Positions 8,750 through 18,127 are shown, numbered from the stretch's first letter. The stretch: DNA of 64,000 bases from Branchiibius hedensis (GCF_900108585.1 NZ_UESZ01000001.1:3596001-3660000); one strand, 5' to 3'. The notes: generated by a model from the sequence alone, not told the origin. Made by a program: numbers and translations.

Positions 8750-10000
8750 TTACACCGGCTGCATGACCGTCGTGGGCCGCAGCAGATCGTTGATCCAGAA
8801 GACCTGCAGGGTCAGGAACGCCACGGCGACGATGACGGCGGCGGCGATCTGCGCCGACCGGGGTGGTCGATGTCGCGCGGCGGCGCCGATCAAGACCGCG
8901 GGCAACGGGAACAGCAGGAGGGCAAACCGGACGTCTGAGGTGACGAAATCACTGAACGCGCCGATGTAGAGCAGGTAGGCGATGCACCAGGTGCGCAGGG
9001 CCAGGCCGAGTCGGCTGGCCACGGGGCTGACCAGGACGGCGACGTACGCCGCGATCAGCCCAACCAGCCAAGGCAGACCCCACGAGTGGCCAACGGTGCG
9101 TCGGGCGGCATCGAGCCAGGTGACAAACGGGATGATCCGGTCGGCGTCGTGCCAGGACGCCTCGGTGCGGGAGTAGGCACCGAAGTCGCCGGTGCGAACC
9201 CAGGCAATCACCTGCCAGGCGACGGTCGCGACGGCGCACGCAGCCACGAGGCTGGCTATCCGGATCCACTCCCTCGCCCGCAACGGGCGTGCGCTGCGCC
9301 ATCGTGCGAGCACGACGACGGCGACGACTACCGCCAGGGGTGCCGCGATAGGTCGGGTCAGACCCGCCACGAGCATCAGCGCTGCCGCGGTGAGCCAGCG
9401 TTGGTGATCCAGTGCCAGCAACACGGCCACGAGGATCAGCAGGGCCGGCCCTTCCGAGTAGGTCATTTGGAAGGTGGGGCTGGCGGGCGCGGCCATGACG
9501 AGAACCGCGCACGCGACAGCGGCCCACCGCCCTACCCGCGGGGTCAGCAGGACGACGATCAGGATCGCTGCCGCCAGGGAACTGACCACCGCGATTGCTG
9601 CGCCCGTCTCCGCGAAGCCCGCACCAGTCAGGTGCATGGTCCAGCGCACCGCGATCGGGTACGCCGGCAGGAAGGCCCATTCGTTGTGCTGGATCGCACC
9701 ATCGTGGGTAGGCAGGGCGGCCGGATAGCCGTGGGCCGCAATGGACCGGAACCACCAGCCGTCCCACGAGGTCGCCATCCGCCAGTACGCCCGCTGAGCG
9801 CTGGGCGGCAACGGCGCCCTGGGATGCCCTGGTCCGCCGTTAATCCCCGCGACCGGCAGAGGGTGCAGGGCCGCGCGGGTCATCAGCAGCGCGGACGCTG
9901 CACGCAGGGCGACGCCGAGGACGAGGGTCAGGGCCATCGCGACGGCACATGAGGATCGCTGCCGGACCGCCGGTAGCTGTTGCAGCACCGCCGCAGTCAA
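8750..10000 (-). CDS. PIG-V-like polytopic mannosyltransferase family protein
   Basis: 416 residues with about nine to ten membrane helices. Conserved-looking loop motifs are WDGWWFRSIAAHGYP (about 79-93) and NEWAFLPAYP, typical of bacterial relatives of the GPI mannosyltransferase PIG-V (GT-C fold, polyprenyl-phosphate-mannose dependent). A role in glycosylating a cell-envelope lipid or protein is inferred from the fold. The longest frame starts with TTG at 10000; an internal ATG about 21 codons later is an alternative. Single gene, divergent from cysK. Confidence 0.8.
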   Translation of the reverse strand: MTAAVLQQLPAVRQRSSCAVAMALTLVLGVALRAASALLMTRAALHPLPVAGINGGPGHPRAPLPPSAQRAYWRMATSWDGWWFRSIAAHGYPAALPTHDGAIQHNEWAFLPAYPIAVRWTMHLTGAGFAETGAAIAVVSSLAAAILIVVLLTPRVGRWAAVACAVLVMAAPASPTFQMTYSEGPALLILVAVLLALDHQRWLTAAALMLVAGLTRPIAAPLAVVVAVVVLARWRSARPLRAREWIRIASLVAACAVATVAWQVIAWVRTGDFGAYSRTEASWHDADRIIPFVTWLDAARRTVGHSWGLPWLVGLIAAYVAVLVSPVASRLGLALRTWCIAYLLYIGAFSDFVTSDVRFALLLFPLPAVLIGAAARHRPPRSAQIAAAVIVAVAFLTLQVFWINDLLRPTTVMQPV

Positions 10001-10155
10001 CCGGCTGGCGCTGGACGATCGCTGGCCGTCGACTGGATGTTGGCTGCCCGATGTGCGGGATTGGTTTGCGCGATGGATAACGCAGTGTTGGAATGTCTAT
10101 AACCAACCTGCGCGGCCGGAGCTCTGTGCCGCGCCTCAGCTAAGAAGGACGTGCG

Positions 10156-11082
10156 ATGCCGATTCTCGACGACGTGACCCAGGCCATCGGTAACACACCA
10201 CTGGTCCGGATCAACCGCTTGATTGACTCCGACGCGATCGTCGCGGCGAAGCTGGAGTACAGCAACCCCGGTGCCTCGGTGAAGGACCGCATCGGCGCGG
10301 CGATCATCAAGGCGGCCGAGGACAGCGGCGAGCTGAAGCCAGGCGGCACCATCGTCGAGGCCACCTCCGGCAACACCGGCATCGCGTTGGCGATGGTGGG
10401 CGCGGCCAAGGGTTACAAGGTCGTCCTGGCCATGCCGGAGACCATGTCCAAGGAGCGCCGTGCGTTGCTGCGGGCCTTCGGTGCCGAACTGGTGCTGACC
10501 CCGGGTTCGGAGGGTATGAAGGGCGCCGTCAACAAGGCGGACGAGATCGTGCAGGAGCGTGGCGCCGTACTCGCCCGGCAGTTCGCCAACGCCGCCAACC
10601 CGGAGATCCACCGCCAGACCACGGCCGAGGAGATCTGGAAGGACACCGACGGCGAGGTCGACATCGTCATCTCCGGTATCGGTACCGGCGGCACCATCAC
10701 CGGTGTCGGCGAGGTGCTCAAGGCCCGCAAGCCGTCGGTGCAGATCGTCGCCGTCGAGCCGGAGGAGTCTCCGATCCTCAACGGCGGTCAGCCCGGCCCG
10801 CACAAGATCCAGGGCATCGGCGCCAACTTCGTGCCGGAGATCCTGAACACCGACATCTACGACGAGGTCATCGACGTCAACGCCGAGACCGCGGTCGAGT
10901 GGGCCCGCAAGGCCGCCACCGAGGAGGGCCTGCTGGTCGGTATCTCCTCCGGTGCGGCGCTCGCGGCGGCCAACCAGGTCGCCACGCGTCCGGAGAACGC
11001 CGGCAAGACCATCGTGGTGATCATCCCCTCCTTCGGCGAGCGCTACCTGTCGACGATCCTCTTCGAGGGTCTGGTCGACTGA
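10156..11082 (+). CDS. cysK: Cysteine synthase A (O-acetylserine sulfhydrylase)
   Basis: 308 residues, the usual length. It makes L-cysteine and acetate from O-acetyl-L-serine and sulfide using PLP. Visible motifs are the PLP lysine in GASVKDR (K43), the substrate loop [10 protein letters not shown] (about 70-79) and the PLP-phosphate loop [10 protein letters not shown]. The start at 10156 follows AAGAAGGACGTGCG. It lies 5 bp ahead of the cysE start, so the two genes should be co-transcribed and their products may form the cysteine synthase complex. The C-terminal tip of CysE is DPAVYI, ending in the Ile that in other bacteria inserts into the CysK active site. Confidence 0.98.
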   Translation: MPILDDVTQAIGNTPLVRINRLIDSDAIVAAKLEYSNPGASVKDRIGAAIIKAAEDSGELKPGGTIVEATSGNTGIALAMVGAAKGYKVVLAMPETMSKERRALLRAFGAELVLTPGSEGMKGAVNKADEIVQERGAVLARQFANAANPEIHRQTTAEEIWKDTDGEVDIVISGIGTGGTITGVGEVLKARKPSVQIVAVEPEESPILNGGQPGPHKIQGIGANFVPEILNTDIYDEVIDVNAETAVEWARKAATEEGLLVGISSGAALAAANQVATRPENAGKTIVVIIPSFGERYLSTILFEGLVD

Positions 11083-11087
11083 TCTTC

Positions 11088-11720
<633 letters not shown>

Positions 11721-11789
11721 GTCGGCCGATCGGCCCCGGACCCGCGCATCAACGCGCAGTACGACGGCCGCGCGGGCAGTTGGGCATGC

Positions 11790-11822
11790 GAAGTGCCCCG
11801 CCGGAATCCGGCGGGGCACTTC
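11790..11822. terminator. 15-bp perfect hairpin between cysE and hup
   Basis: Arms GAAGTGCCCCGCCGG and CCGGCGGGGCACTTC with an AAT loop. It sits between two convergent genes and lacks a T-run in either direction, as is common in high-GC actinobacteria. It probably acts as a bidirectional terminator. Confidence 0.8.
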
Positions 11823-11835
11823 GGGTGACGGTGGT

Positions 11836-12111
11836 TCAGCCCTTGGCGGCAGCCTTCAGCTTGCTACCGGCGGTGATCTTGGCAGCGTGCGAGGCCGGGA
11901 TCTGGATCTCGGCGCCGGTCTGCGGGTTGCGACCGGTGCGCGCGGAGCGCTCGACGCGCTCAATGGTCAGCAGACCCGGCAGCTGGATCTTCTCGCCGCG
12001 GCCGATGGCCTCGAGGATGACGTCGTTGAGGCCAGCGATCACAGCGGTGGCGTCCTTGACGGTGACACCGGTGCGCTGAGCGATCGTGCTCGCGAGGTCA
12101 GTGCGGTTCAT
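11836..12111 (-). CDS. hup: HU-family nucleoid DNA-binding protein
   Basis: 91 residues, the length of a plain HU. It starts MNRTDLASTIAQRTG, has the HU core LPGLLTIERVERSARTGRNPQTG with the DNA-binding beta-arm, and ends in an Ala-Lys tail (SKLKAAAKG). It lacks the long Lys/Ala-rich C-terminus of mycobacterial HupB, so it is a short HU. The start at 12111 is preceded by AGGA. Upstream in-frame sequence to 12369 is not conserved HU and is rejected. It should act in nucleoid compaction. Confidence 0.95.
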   Translation of the reverse strand: MNRTDLASTIAQRTGVTVKDATAVIAGLNDVILEAIGRGEKIQLPGLLTIERVERSARTGRNPQTGAEIQIPASHAAKITAGSKLKAAAKG

Positions 12112-12250
12112 GGATGGTCCTGTCTCTTTATCGGGTGCGCCCGTGGGCCGGGCACCTGACGACGGACCACAGGGTCGCGACTCTGCGGTCCTGACGACAG
12201 TCCACCATATATCGGCGGAATTTCGCGGATTTCGGTCGGTGGCGCTCTCT

Positions 12251-12661
12251 CTATCGAGCGCGCTCGGACGCCCCGATCGCCTCGTGCGGTGCGTCCTCAC
12301 CGGGCGCGTCGTACGACGATCCGTCAGCGACCGTGCCCCGCACCAGGGGCGTTTCGTCGGCGAGGTCACCCTTGAGGAGCGGTCCCTTGGGTTTGCTGGA
12401 GGTCGCTGCCGAAAAGCCTGCTACCAGAACGGATTTGGCGGCATCCGCGGCTCCACGGACCGCAGCCTGGCCAGCAGCGGCGGCGACCTCCGGTCCCTTC
12501 TGCTTGATCTGCTCAGTCGCCTTTCCGACTTGTTGCTGCACGGGGTCACTGCGCCAGGCGCGCCCCGCGGACACCTTGATCTGCTCGTAACGCTCACGGC
12601 CGGCGCGGGCACCGAGCACATACCCGATCGCGGCGCCGGCGAGCAGTGTCAGCTTGTTCAT
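12251..12661 (-). CDS. YtxH-like small membrane-anchored protein
   Basis: 136 residues from ATG 12661 (MNKLTLLAGAAIGYVLGARAGRERYEQI). The short hydrophobic Gly/Ala-rich N-terminal segment followed by GRERYEQI is the pattern of YtxH/DUF-type envelope-stress proteins. An amphipathic, Ala/Lys-rich helix and an acidic tail follow. The molecular function of the family is unclear. It is a single gene between HU and tRNA-Ser. An antitoxin-like amphipathic protein lies just across the tRNA, and the two could share stress regulation, though no shared promoter motif was found. Confidence 0.7.
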   Translation of the reverse strand: MNKLTLLAGAAIGYVLGARAGRERYEQIKVSAGRAWRSDPVQQQVGKATEQIKQKGPEVAAAAGQAAVRGAADAAKSVLVAGFSAATSSKPKGPLLKGDLADETPLVRGTVADGSSYDAPGEDAPHEAIGASERAR

Positions 12662-12760
12662 GGTTGTCCTCTGCGAAGGCGACTGGTCGGTTCCAGTATC
12701 GCCGATGAGTTGGATCCGGAACCGCCGTAAGATGGCCGGGCTGCCGTTGAGCGGCGGCAT

Positions 12761-12847
12761 GGAGGGCTCGCATAGTGGCCTAGTGCGGCGGTCTTGAAAA
12801 CCGCTATGGGTTTGCGCCCATCGTGGGTTCGAATCCCACGCCCTCCG
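12761..12847 (+). tRNA. tRNA-Ser (UGA)
   Basis: Class II tRNA of 87 nt. Acceptor arms are GGAGGGC and GCCCTCC with discriminator G. The anticodon loop CTTGAAA gives anticodon TGA. There is a long variable arm (ATGGGTTTGCGCCCAT) and the T-loop GTTCGAATC. CCA is not encoded (CCG follows). The 3' end and its flank are partially repeated 39 bp downstream. Confidence 0.97.
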
Positions 12848-12902
12848 CCGAGCGAAGCGAGGCCGCAGGCGCTCCCACGCCCTCCGCCGAGCGAAGCGAG
12901 GC
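12834..12902 (+). repeat. 30-bp direct repeat duplicating the tRNA-Ser 3' end
   Basis: The sequence from the tRNA T-stem through the acceptor end and a following AGCGAAGCGAGGC tail (12834-12863) recurs exactly at 12873-12902, a 39-bp period. The second copy contains an extra acceptor 3' strand without a tRNA. This is either a local tandem duplication or a scar of an att-type event at a tRNA 3' end; no integrase is nearby. Confidence 0.8.
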
Positions 12903-13013
12903 TGATTGCCGCGTATCCCCGCGAAATTACGGGACGGTCCGTATCATGAGTGCAAACGCAGCTGGCTGCTGCAGGGGCGTGTGCCCGGAGCATCGAATCG
13001 AAATGAGGACCTC

Positions 13014-13310
13014 GTGGGATTCCTAGCAGACCTGAAGGACAAGGCTCAGCAGCTGTTCAAGACGGGCCAGGAGAAGTTCTCCGAAGCGGTCGACGCCACC
13101 GAAGAGTTCGCCGATGACAAGTCGGGCGGCAAATTCTCCGAGGTGAAGGGCAAGGTCGGTGACTTCGTCGAGGACAGCAAGGACAAGATCGGCGAGCTCG
13201 TCGGCGAGGGTAAAGAGAAGCTGAGCGATCTGACCGCCGAGGCCGGCGACAAGGCCGACGGTGCGGTCGACGCCGCCCAGGACTCAGTCGAAGACAAGCT
13301 CGCGGATTGA
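13014..13310 (+). CDS. MT0933/Rv0909-type antitoxin-like small acidic helical protein
   Basis: About 98 residues from GTG 13014, preceded by GAGGA. It begins VGFLADLKDKAQQLF and contains ADDKSGGKFSEVKGKVGDFV, matching the pattern of the MT0933-like antitoxin family (FLDDLKDKA... DDKTGGKY). Beyond that the protein is an extended heptad-rich, Lys/Asp/Glu-rich helix reminiscent of LEA/YtxH stress proteins. No toxin gene adjoins it: the next genes are LapA- and FUSC-like membrane proteins. It may therefore be an orphan antitoxin relative or a structural stress protein. Confidence 0.7.
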   Translation: MGFLADLKDKAQQLFKTGQEKFSEAVDATEEFADDKSGGKFSEVKGKVGDFVEDSKDKIGELVGEGKEKLSDLTAEAGDKADGAVDAAQDSVEDKLAD

Positions 13311-13344
13311 CACGGACAACCCCACAGATCGAAGAAACTGAGTC

Positions 13345-13593
13345 ATGAGCACCGCCCCTTCCGGCAAGACCGGCCACAGCTACCTCAACGCCCGCACGAT
13401 CACGGCAGGGATCATCGTGGTCCTTGCGCTGATCTTCATCTTTTCCAACACCGGGACGGCAACGCTGCGCTTCCTCGGCCTGCACTGGGGGATGCCCGGT
13501 TGGGTCTGGTTCATCACCCTGTTCGGGGCGGGGGTCGTCGCCGGGTCGCTCTGGCCGTGGCTGACCTTGAAGCAACGACTCGGTCGGAGCTGA
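13345..13593 (+). CDS. LapA-domain small membrane protein
   Basis: 82 residues with two membrane helices (about 18-36 and 50-70). The first ends in IFIFSNTGTATLRFLG, the N-T-x-x-x-x-x-F turn typical of LapA/DUF1049 proteins. The family is linked to envelope assembly in Gram-negatives; its actinobacterial role is unknown. It lies 35 bp after the antitoxin-like gene and 17 bp before the FUSC-like gene, so the three are probably one operon. Confidence 0.75.
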   Translation: MSTAPSGKTGHSYLNARTITAGIIVVLALIFIFSNTGTATLRFLGLHWGMPGWVWFITLFGAGVVAGSLWPWLTLKQRLGRS

Positions 13594-13609
13594 CCAGCAA
13601 GGCGCATCG

Positions 13610-14584
13610 ATGGCCCTGACGACAACGCCGCGTGCGGTCATCCGATACGCGGCGGGCATCCTGCTGTGCCTCGCGCCGCTGTTCATCGTCTTTGCCAGCC
13701 CGGCCCGCGGTGACGCGACTCTGGTCTATGTTGGCGTGCTGCCGACCTTCGTTTCGCTGATCTGCGGACCGCTGGTCGCCCTTGCCGTCGCGTTCGCTAC
13801 TGCGGCAGCGGTCTACGTCGGCCTCCTGGTCAGCCCGCATGCGGCACTGGCCGCAGCCTTCATGGCGCTGTTGGCGCTCGTGGTCGCCTGGTCCTATCGG
13901 CGCGGCTGGGAGGTTCCGGCGACGTACGTCGCAACCCAGGCCGCCCTAGCGACCATCGCCGCCCCGCACGTGTCGATGCTGCAGGACTACTCAGCGCACG
14001 CCGTACCTGCCGCCGCTGCGGCCGCAGGATTCGTGCTGTTCGGCGGTGTGTGGGTGGCGGTGGTCGGGTACTTCCTGCTCGGTGATCTCGAGCAACCGGC
14101 GACCCCGGTGACCACGCACTTGGTGACCTTCGGACTGGTCCTCGCGGTCCTCGTGGCGATCGAGACGTACGCCGCGATCGCCTGGGTGCCGGGCACACAC
14201 GTGTGGTGGGTGGTGCTCACCACGCTCATCGTGCTGTCACCGGACCAGAAGCACTCGATGAGCCGCTCCCTGGAACGCGCCGGAGGCACCGTGCTCGGCG
14301 CGCTCGTCGCGACGTTGGTCGTCACGTGGCTCGGTACCGGAACCACATTGAGGGTGGTCGGCATTGCTGCGGCGCTGCTGACGGCCGTCGCCTACGTCAG
14401 CGCCCGGTACTGGATCTTCGCCGGCCTGCTCACCTTCGCCCTCGTTGTCCTGACGATGCCCGCCGATCGGGTGATCCACAGCAGCGCCGACCGCATCGGC
14501 TACACCGTGATCGCCGCCGTGATCGCCGTCGCCACCTCGGCCGCCCTGAGCCGACTGTTCGCCCGCTATCCCGACCTGCCATGA
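13610..14584 (+). CDS. FUSC/aromatic-acid-exporter-like integral membrane protein
   Basis: 324 residues, mostly membrane helices in two groups of about four. The second group carries SPDQKHSMSRSLERAGGTVLGALVA, the R-x-x-G-T-x-x-G motif of the FUSC/YccS/ArAE inner-membrane domain. It lacks the large cytoplasmic domain of full-length YccS. Transport of an organic acid is a family-level guess. The stop overlaps an in-frame ATG at 14581 of the downstream M20 gene. Confidence 0.75.
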   Translation: MALTTTPRAVIRYAAGILLCLAPLFIVFASPARGDATLVYVGVLPTFVSLICGPLVALAVAFATAAAVYVGLLVSPHAALAAAFMALLALVVAWSYRRGWEVPATYVATQAALATIAAPHVSMLQDYSAHAVPAAAAAAGFVLFGGVWVAVVGYFLLGDLEQPATPVTTHLVTFGLVLAVLVAIETYAAIAWVPGTHVWWVVLTTLIVLSPDQKHSMSRSLERAGGTVLGALVATLVVTWLGTGTTLRVVGIAAALLTAVAYVSARYWIFAGLLTFALVVLTMPADRVIHSSADRIGYTVIAAVIAVATSAALSRLFARYPDLP

Positions 14585-14619
14585 GCCGTTTCGAAACCAA
14601 GGAAATGAAGGAGCCGACG

Positions 14620-15873
14620 ATGCCTGCCCTCACCAACACCGAACTCACGGACACCCAACTCGCCGACATCTACCGCGATCTGCACCAGCACCCGGAGTTG
14701 TCGTTCCAGGAGGGACGGACCGCTGCGATCGCGGCGGATCACCTGACCCGCGCCGGCTTCGAGGTCACGACGGGCGTCGGCGAGACGGGTGTGGTCGGAA
14801 TCCTGCGCCGGGGCACCGGTCCGACGGTCCTCTTGCGGGCCGACATGGACGCCCTTCCCGTCAAAGAAGAGACCGGACTGGCCTACGCGAGCAGCCAAAC
14901 GGCGACGGCGAGCAACGGCGACACGGTGCCGGTCATGCACGCCTGTGGACACGACGTACACACCACCTGCCTGATCGGGGCGGTTCATGCGCTCGCTGCC
15001 GACACATCCTGGACGGGGACGCTGATCGCCGTCTTCCAGCCGGCCGAGGAGGTCGGTGCGGGGGCCGGCGCCATGGTCGAGGCGGGTTTGTTCGACATCG
15101 TTCCGAAGCCGGACGTCGTGCTGGGGCAACATGTCGCGCCCGCACCCACCGGGTTCATCGGCGTGCAGGACGGCGCTTCCTTCGCCGCGTCCGACGCCAT
15201 CCTGATCACGCTCTACGGCGCCGGCGGGCACGGTTCCCGGCCCGAGACCACGATCGACCCGGTCCTGATGGCGGCGTCGCTGACGCTCCGCTTGCAGGGC
15301 ATTGTCTCCCGCGAGGTGGCCGGCACCGAGATGGCGGTGCTGTCCGTGGTCGCCGTCAACCCCGGCGGTCCGGCGTTCAACGTCATCCCGGACACCGCGG
15401 AGCTCCGGTTGACGCTGCGCACCTACGATCGCGGCGTGCGCGACCGCGTTGTCGCCGCCATCGAGCGGATCACCCACGCCGAGGCAGCCGCCAGTGGGGC
15501 GACCAAGAAGCCGACCATCGAGTACGTCGAGTCCTTCCCTGCCGCCGTGAACGACGCGGCAGCCGCGGCTCGCGTGCGCGCCGCCTTCGCCAAGGACCTG
15601 CCGCAGGTGATCCAGGCGCCACCCGGCTCCGTGACCGGCAGCGAGGACGTCAGCGTCCTGGCCAAGGCAGCGCAGGCCCCGCTGGTCTTCTGGATCCTCG
15701 GCGGCGCCGACCCCGAGCTGTTCAAGGACGCCACCTCGATCGAGGACCTGGTGCGCATCGTGGGTGAACTGCCCTCGAACCACTCGCCGTTCTTTGCGCC
15801 GGTGATCAGTCCGACCCTGCAGATCGGGACCGCTGCGCTGCACTCCGCCGCCAAGGAATGGCTGTCGGCCTGA
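14620..15873 (+). CDS. M20-family amidohydrolase/aminoacylase
   Basis: About 417 residues. Motifs of the zinc-dependent M20D amidohydrolases (hippurate hydrolase, IAA-amino-acid hydrolase, N-acyl amino-acid hydrolase) are visible: DLHQHPELSFQE, LRADMDALPVKEETG, MHACGHDVHTT (metal ligands Cys/His and His), QPAEEVGAGAGAM (general base Glu) and VLGQHV. The start at 14620 has a strong GAAGGAG with 6-nt spacing. An earlier in-frame ATG at 14581 overlaps the upstream stop and is an alternative. It cleaves an N-acyl amide; the substrate is not evident. Confidence 0.92.
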   Translation: MPALTNTELTDTQLADIYRDLHQHPELSFQEGRTAAIAADHLTRAGFEVTTGVGETGVVGILRRGTGPTVLLRADMDALPVKEETGLAYASSQTATASNGDTVPVMHACGHDVHTTCLIGAVHALAADTSWTGTLIAVFQPAEEVGAGAGAMVEAGLFDIVPKPDVVLGQHVAPAPTGFIGVQDGASFAASDAILITLYGAGGHGSRPETTIDPVLMAASLTLRLQGIVSREVAGTEMAVLSVVAVNPGGPAFNVIPDTAELRLTLRTYDRGVRDRVVAAIERITHAEAAASGATKKPTIEYVESFPAAVNDAAAAARVRAAFAKDLPQVIQAPPGSVTGSEDVSVLAKAAQAPLVFWILGGADPELFKDATSIEDLVRIVGELPSNHSPFFAPVISPTLQIGTAALHSAAKEWLSA

Positions 15874-15876
15874 GCG

Positions 15877-17115
15877 TCAGGCGCGGGCCGCCGAGCGCAG
15901 CATGACCGGAGCGCACGCCAGGATCGTCGCGGCCACCAGGGCGGCAAAGACCACCAGCACCGTGGGGATCGACCACCAGGTGGCGACGACGCCGACCGCG
16001 ATGACCGGCAGGGTGATGCCGACGTACGCCGCGAGGAACAGTCCCGCGAGCGTCCCACCGCGCGACTCGGGCTGGCTGAAGCGCACCGCGGTGGCCACCG
16101 AAGCCTGGAAGATCAGGCCCACACCGGCACCCGCGACGAGGCTGGCGATCACGAAGAGCGGCAGATTGCGGACCAGGGCCGACACGGCGACGAGCACCAA
16201 ACCGGCGAGGATCGACCAGACCCCGGTGATCAACCGCGCGCGTTGGTGCAGGCCGCTCAGCAGCACCTGCACGAGAGCGGAGGCGCCGAGCACCCCGAAC
16301 ACGATCGAACCCGTCACCAGCGGAGCGCTGTAACCAAGGACGCGACCCACGAACGTGCCGGTGAGTGAGGTGAAGAAGCCCAGCACCGAGAACGCCGCGC
16401 CCGCCGCCAACGCTGCTGCCCGGAACGGTGCGCGGCCCTCGGGCAGCAGCGCCACCTTCTGCGGCCGGTAGGCCGGGCGCTCCTGCGCCGGAACGCGCTG
16501 CACGGTCTCGGGAGTGGCCCACAGCGCAACGGCGGTCAGGACGGCGAGAGCCAGGAACACGACGTACGGGACGATCATCGGGTCGGGCAGGAAGGTGACG
16601 AGCAGACCACCGATCAACGGTCCGAGCGCCAGGCCGCAGGTGTTGACCACGGTCGCCACGGTCGAGGCGAACGCCGGCGAGCGATCCGGCCGGTGCGCGG
16701 CGGCGAGTTCACCGAGGGCGGCGGTGGCCGTCGGGGTGAGGACGCCGATCGCCAGGCCGGAGATCAACCGGGCGACCAGCAGCGCCGCCGTGTCCTGGGA
16801 GATGACGAAGATCGCGGCGCTGACCATGGTCAGACCGATTGCCACGGACAACATTCGGCGTCGGCCGTGCACATCGCTCAGATGACCCGCGAAGTACAGA
16901 CCGATCATGACGCCGATGCCGTACGCAGCGAAGATCAGCGTGATCACGAAGGTCGGGAAGCCGTCCCGCACCTGGTAGTACCGGTAGATCGGGGTCGGCA
17001 CGGTCGTGAACGCCATCAACGTCATGAAGGTCGCGGCCAGCAGCCAGAAACCGCGGCCGTGCGCCGAGGCAGCGGTGCCAGCGGAACTCTGCGCGGGCTG
17101 GGTGGTTGTCGTCAT
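15877..17115 (-). CDS. MFS transporter, LysR-linked
   Basis: About 412 residues with 12 predicted membrane helices. The loop after TM2 is YFAGHLSDVHGRRR, the MFS A-motif (G-x-x-D-x-x-G-R-R). The overall layout resembles sugar/drug:H+ antiporters. The start is placed at ATG 17115 (MTTTTQPAQ); GTG 17139 is an alternative. It is divergent from a LysR regulator with an 82-bp gap between starts that contains two inverted repeats, so control by that LysR is likely. The substrate is unknown. Confidence 0.9.
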   Translation of the reverse strand: MTTTTQPAQSSAGTAASAHGRGFWLLAATFMTLMAFTTVPTPIYRYYQVRDGFPTFVITLIFAAYGIGVMIGLYFAGHLSDVHGRRRMLSVAIGLTMVSAAIFVISQDTAALLVARLISGLAIGVLTPTATAALGELAAAHRPDRSPAFASTVATVVNTCGLALGPLIGGLLVTFLPDPMIVPYVVFLALAVLTAVALWATPETVQRVPAQERPAYRPQKVALLPEGRAPFRAAALAAGAAFSVLGFFTSLTGTFVGRVLGYSAPLVTGSIVFGVLGASALVQVLLSGLHQRARLITGVWSILAGLVLVAVSALVRNLPLFVIASLVAGAGVGLIFQASVATAVRFSQPESRGGTLAGLFLAAYVGITLPVIAVGVVATWWSIPTVLVVFAALVAATILACAPVMLRSAARA

Positions 17116-17145
17116 GTCTCCATGGTCGGAACAACCCACTGATCG

Positions 17146-17158
17146 TGTCCAACGGACA
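17146..17158. promoter_or_regulatory. Inverted repeat TGTCC-AAC-GGACA
   Basis: Perfect 5-bp arms in the divergent MFS/LysR intergenic region. Spacing and position fit a regulator half-site pair, though this one lacks the T-N11-A LysR shape. It probably helps control the MFS promoter. Confidence 0.4.
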
Positions 17159-17173
17159 ATCTTGATCGCAGTG

Positions 17174-17188
17174 ATCGTGATAGACGAT
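17174..17188. promoter_or_regulatory. LysR-box candidate ATCGT-GATAG-ACGAT
   Basis: Perfect 5-bp arms with a 5-bp spacer, 10 bp upstream of the LysR start. The spacing is that of a LysR T-N11-A operator. It may mediate autorepression and activation of the divergent MFS gene. Confidence 0.5.
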
Positions 17189-17197
17189 TATTGAGCG

Positions 17198-18127
17198 ATG
17201 GACACCCGACACCTGGAGTTCTTCGTCGCCGTCGCGGAGGAACTCAACTTCACCCGTGCCGCCGCCCGGGTGCAGGCGGCCCAGTCGACGGTGTCGGCCG
17301 GCATCGCAGCGCTGGAGCGGCAGCTGGGCGGGGCGCTCTTCGAGCGCTCCACCCGCACCGTCACCCTGACTCCCCTGGGCGAGCAGTCGGTGCCGATCGC
17401 GCGAGAGGTGATGCTCGGCGTACGTCGATTGGGTGAGCAAGGGGCGCAGACGAAGGCGGGGGTGCGGGGTCGGGTGAGATTCGGTGTCATGACGAATCTC
17501 GCCTGGTTGCAACTGCCTTCAGCGATCGCCCGGTTCCAGCAGGAGAACCCGATGGTCGATGTGCAGATGTCGGTGTCGCCTCGCGGATCCACCGGCCTGG
17601 CCGCGGATATGCGTCGCGGGCGGCTGGACATCGCACTGGTGGGATTACGCCGGGACTTGTTGTCCGGGCTGGATGTGGTGCGGTTGACCAGGCAGCCGTA
17701 CGTCGCGGTGCTGCCGCTCACGCATCCGCTGGCGAGGCGGCGCAGCCTGGAGATCACCGACCTGATCGGGGATCCGTTCATCGACCTGCCGCGCGGCTTC
17801 GGGACCAGAGACCAGCTGGACGCCATGGTGAATCTCGCGGGTGGGCAGCGTCGGGTCTCGGTGGAGGTGCCTGACCTCGGCACGGTGCCGGCTTTCGTGC
17901 GGGCCGGACTCGGCGTGGCCGTCGTGCCAGTACCCGTTGCGGACGGGGCGGGGTTGGTGACGATTCCGATGCGCGCAGTGCCGCCGTGGGAGCTGCTTCT
18001 GGTCACTCGACCCGGCGAATCGTCCCCTGCCGTCGACGTTTTCGCTGGCCTCCTGCGGGACTGGACGCGTGCGCGAAGTAGGGCGGTTGAGGAGTTCACC
18101 CGGAATTCACCGACGCCGCAAGGGTAG
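17198..18127 (+). CDS. LysR-family transcriptional regulator
   Basis: 309 residues. The N-terminal winged HTH (MDTRHLEFFVAVAEELNFTRAAARVQAAQSTVSAGI, about 1-60) is followed by the LysR substrate-binding domain (about 90-295). It is divergent from the MFS gene and the promoters share a short region with two palindromes. As for most LysR proteins, it likely activates the divergent gene on binding its effector and represses itself. The effector is unknown. A hairpin with a T-run (18194-18215) lies 66 bp after the stop. Confidence 0.94.
   Translation: MDTRHLEFFVAVAEELNFTRAAARVQAAQSTVSAGIAALERQLGGALFERSTRTVTLTPLGEQSVPIAREVMLGVRRLGEQGAQTKAGVRGRVRFGVMTNLAWLQLPSAIARFQQENPMVDVQMSVSPRGSTGLAADMRRGRLDIALVGLRRDLLSGLDVVRLTRQPYVAVLPLTHPLARRRSLEITDLIGDPFIDLPRGFGTRDQLDAMVNLAGGQRRVSVEVPDLGTVPAFVRAGLGVAVVPVPVADGAGLVTIPMRAVPPWELLLVTRPGESSPAVDVFAGLLRDWTRARSRAVEEFTRNSPTPQG

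Noticed and set aside
12906-13013. Longer ATG start for the MT0933-like protein
   Set aside because: The extra residues are Arg/Cys/Trp-rich and unlike the family; GTG 13014 follows GAGGA and begins the conserved GFLADLKDKA.
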